DNA of 64,000 nt, from the NCBI GenBank assembly GCA_963765285.1, contig CAVXVR010000006.1:186001-250000 (forward strand), given 5' to 3'. The position numbers and the translations under genes were made by a program. Shown one piece after another: positions 61,975-64,000 of the stretch. The stretch is from CAVWZH01 sp963765285 (lineage in GTDB: Bacteria; Acidobacteriota; Terriglobia; Terriglobales; Acidobacteriaceae). Under the pieces are notes generated by a model. The model saw only the letters and a list, made by a program, of their open reading frames with translations, made no database searches and was not told the origin of the DNA. Position 1 is the stretch's first letter, and the number at the start of each line of letters is the position of its first letter.

Positions 61975-62558
61975 TATTTCGCGGCCTCCTCTTCGAGAGG
62001 CGCGCAACCGGCGTGGCGGGAAGGGATGATCTCACCATGCAGCTCCTGTTCGAATCCGACCTCTGACGTGTAATAGCCGATGAGGGTAAGCTGCTTGATT
62101 GCGGGGTAAAATTCCTTCGCCTCAACGTGCTCCAGGTCCCATATTCGACGGCCGCGCCGCCGGAACTCCGTTTCATCCTCTGTGATCTTCAAGAACTCGG
62201 ACTGTTGCTGCGCAGAGCAGTCGGCAAAATTCTTGCCAAACGTTTGGCGGCAGCGGGAATCAAGATCCGCCAGGCTGGCTAGGAAAATGTCCCGGTCGGC
62301 TTCGGCATACCAATCGGCCAGGACCACATCGATAAACTCATTCACCCGAGCTGCCTTGGCTCCCGGAGTGTCGGTTTGGGGGATGATCGTTTCGCAGATC
62401 GCGATGACCGTTGCGTTTTGCCGCGGGTTCAAGACCTTTAACGCGGTTGTTTCAGGAAGGTGTTGGTGCACCTCCTGAAAAAGTGCTAAAGCATCTCGGG
62501 AAAAGAGAGGTAAGGCCGCGCTGGCGGCAAGAAGTCGTAACGCCTCACGTCTCTGCAT
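61974..62558 (-). CDS. Gluconate 2-dehydrogenase subunit 3 family protein, copy 2
   Basis: 194 residues. N-terminal signal with paired arginines MQRREALRLLAASAALPLF, then the subunit 3 domain (LNPRQNATVIAICETIIPQTDTPG, VNEFIDVVLADWY and LTLIGYYTSEVGFEQ). Gene order is opposite to copy 1: here subunit 3 precedes its GMC partner and is coupled to it by a one-base stop/start overlap. Confidence 0.9.
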   Translation of the reverse strand: MQRREALRLLAASAALPLFSRDALALFQEVHQHLPETTALKVLNPRQNATVIAICETIIPQTDTPGAKAARVNEFIDVVLADWYAEADRDIFLASLADLDSRCRQTFGKNFADCSAQQQSEFLKITEDETEFRRRGRRIWDLEHVEAKEFYPAIKQLTLIGYYTSEVGFEQELHGEIIPSRHAGCAPLEEEAAK

Positions 62559-62636
62559 TGTCGGGACCCTTGGACGGCAGGCTAAAAGGCAGCTTACTCC
62601 GGGACGGCGAAGCGGTCAATTCGCTCTCTCCACCGC

Positions 62637-63749
62637 TCACGACCCCATGATTTCGCTGCGCACGTTTTTCAAGACGTACAAAGCGCGCTCCACGCCGACT
62701 TCGCCCGGCAGAATCGGATCTTCGTTTTCTACACTCAGGATGCCCTCGTAGCCCACGTCCATATAAGCGCGGATTACTTCCTTCCATAAACTCGCGCCAT
62801 GCCCGTAGCCCACCGCCCGGAATGTTTCCGAGGCCAGGGGCAGGTCCTTGGTCTCAAAAGCAAAGTTCAAGACTCCGAAGTGGTTGACGTTGTCTTTATA
62901 GAACACCGTATCTTTCATGTGGGCGTGAAAGATGGCGTTCTGCTTGCCCAGCATGTGGATCACTTCCACCGCGTCGCACTGTTGCCAAAATAGATGGCTG
63001 AGGTCGCAGTTGGCTCCGATTTCCTCACCCACGGCTTCCCGCAATCGCAATAACGTCCGGGGATTGTAGACACAGAAATTGGGGTGCATTTCGAGTGCCA
63101 GCTTATGAACCCCGTGCTCGCGGGCAAACTTCGCCGCCTGCTTCCAGTAAGGAATGAGTTTCTCATTCCATTGCCAGTCCTGCATGGCGGCATATTCAGG
63201 AGGCCAACGATAGGTGATCCAGTTTGGCTTGGTGTCGGTCGCCGTCCCGGCGGGACATCCCGAGAATCCCACAATCACGCTGACTTCCAGGCGCTCCGCC
63301 AGAAGCACCGTACGGTGAAAGGTTTCCTGGTCGCGAGCGGCAATGGCTGGATCGGGATGCACCGGGTTGCCGTGGCAACTCAGGGTCGCGACCCGAATAT
63401 TCCGGTCTTCAAATTTCTTTTTCCAGGCACCCAACTTGGTGGGGTCGTCCAGCAGTTCCTGCACGGGACAATGCACCGAACCGGGATACCCACCTGTGCC
63501 CATCTCAACCGCTTCCACTCCCCAGGCGGAAAACTTGTCGAGCATTTCATCAAGCGAGAGCTTGGGAAACGCGGCGTCGAACACGCCGATCTCGAGCTTT
63601 TTCGCTCCCTCAGGCAATGGACCGAAACTGGAGCGTGAGGCCAGAGCTGAATTGGTCAAAGGCCCCGCCGCAGCAGCAGCCAGCAATCCGCTGGTGGCGG
63701 CGAGAAAAGTCCGGCGGCTGGGAGAATCTGGAAGCAGGTTTCGGTGCAT
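62637..63749 (-). CDS. Tat-exported sugar phosphate isomerase/epimerase-like TIM barrel, copy 2
   Basis: 370-residue barrel protein. The ATG at 63749 gives a Tat signal SRRTFLAATSGLLAAAAAGP; upstream codons to 63983 look non-coding. Then KLEIGVFDAAFPKLSLDEML, WGVEAVEMGTGGYPG, SVIVGFSGCPAGTA, HKLALEMHPNFCVYNP, NCDLSHLFWQQCD, IFHAHMKDTVFY and GYEGILSVENEDP, with the usual Glu/His/Asp metal ligands. Clearly different from copy 1, so probably a different reaction in the same pathway. First gene of the leftward module. Confidence 0.88.
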   Translation of the reverse strand: MHRNLLPDSPSRRTFLAATSGLLAAAAAGPLTNSALASRSSFGPLPEGAKKLEIGVFDAAFPKLSLDEMLDKFSAWGVEAVEMGTGGYPGSVHCPVQELLDDPTKLGAWKKKFEDRNIRVATLSCHGNPVHPDPAIAARDQETFHRTVLLAERLEVSVIVGFSGCPAGTATDTKPNWITYRWPPEYAAMQDWQWNEKLIPYWKQAAKFAREHGVHKLALEMHPNFCVYNPRTLLRLREAVGEEIGANCDLSHLFWQQCDAVEVIHMLGKQNAIFHAHMKDTVFYKDNVNHFGVLNFAFETKDLPLASETFRAVGYGHGASLWKEVIRAYMDVGYEGILSVENEDPILPGEVGVERALYVLKNVRSEIMGS

Positions 63750-63984
63750 GGATCGCCTCTGCAATCTGGGCTGTGAGCGGCTCGCCCGCCTGATTTTTTT
63801 CTGCCGCTGCATTATACGCATCCCACTCAAGCCTGGAACAGTTAACACTGCTCCGGCCAACGCAGGATTCGGGAAGAGTTGACAACCGCCATGCTTTCTA
63901 ACATGCTTTGGTGCCGCGTGGCAAAGCGACCGCTTCGCCATACTTGCAATAAGACTTGCTCGCTCGTTGCTAACAGGAGACATC

Positions 63985-64000
63985 TTGATCTCACAGGCCC
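63985..64000 (+). CDS. Possible start of a rightward gene at the window edge
   Basis: AGGAGA at 63975-63980 is followed 4 bases later by TTG ATC TCA CAG GCC, open to the end of the window. Only five codons are visible, so this is a suggestion. It would be divergent from the isomerase gene at 63749, with 63750-63974 as shared promoter space; I see no other gene there. Confidence 0.25.

Noticed and set aside
1..64000. CRISPR array, prophage or transposase
   Set aside because: No regularly spaced long identical repeats, no cas, integrase or transposase-like products; all repeats seen are short degenerate tandem or palindromic units.

Overview
The window reads as chromosomal DNA of a Gram-negative, soil-type Acidobacteriota (class Terriglobia, Koribacter/Sulfotelmatobacter-like). 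This is inferred from a giant Oar-like TonB-dependent receptor with an N-terminal carboxypeptidase-regulatory domain, paired GMC oxidoreductase/gluconate-2-dehydrogenase subunit 3 genes with Tat signals, the small ECF sigma/STAS module, a complete dcw cluster with a meso-DAP type MurE, and moderately GC-rich genes separated by heptameric repeat spacers. No rRNA, tRNA, CRISPR array, prophage or transposase was recognised.

Layout: 1-2.9 kb, regulators (sigma-54 activator, STAS protein, ECF sigma factor). 3.0-6.0 kb (minus), uronate catabolism (uxuA, an SDR, an SMP-30 lactonase). 6.1-11.8 kb, reductive pyrimidine/hydantoin catabolism (dihydropyrimidinase, LLM flavin/F420 oxidoreductase, NCS1 permease, beta-ureidopropionase-like amidase). 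12-14.2 kb, a secreted M48 protease and a VWA protein. 14.3-23.3 kb (plus), aromatic amino-acid synthesis (trpC, trpF, trpB, trpA, chorismate mutase, DAHP synthase, prephenate dehydrogenase) followed by a CoA-transferase pair. An AT-rich uracil-DNA-glycosylase-like gene and an antisense HigBA module sit between trpB and trpA. 23.4-30.2 kb, mixed housekeeping and envelope genes (carbonic anhydrase, M28 peptidase, peroxiredoxin, mutY, RlpA, Sel1 protein, cytochrome P460).

30.4-49.4 kb (minus) is the division and cell-wall (dcw) cluster in the order mraZ-rsmH-small ORF-ftsL-ftsI-murE-murF-mraY-murD-ftsW-murG-murC-hypothetical-ftsQ-ftsA-ftsZ. A candidate MraZ-controlled promoter (three GTGGT boxes exactly 10 bp apart, just downstream of a TTGACA/TAGGAT promoter) lies at its start and a textbook intrinsic terminator at its end. 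49.6-57 kb carries an isoprenylcysteine-methyltransferase-like protein, the TonB receptor, a cyanophycinase-like peptidase, YbjQ and a PLP aminotransferase. 57-63.7 kb (minus) holds two GMC/subunit-3 dehydrogenase pairs interleaved with two Tat-exported TIM-barrel isomerases, probably a periplasmic sugar-oxidation (keto-sugar) module.

A technical caution: at least seven genes, including the essential murD (three breaks) and murF, are split by simple frameshifts, six of them with a net extra base. This pattern suggests residual indel errors in the assembly more than biology, so I annotate the restored reading frames and flag each break. The least described signals are the period-7 spacer repeats (which also enter coding sequence of rsmH and trpA), the interrupted trpB-trpA junction, and the twin dehydrogenase module.
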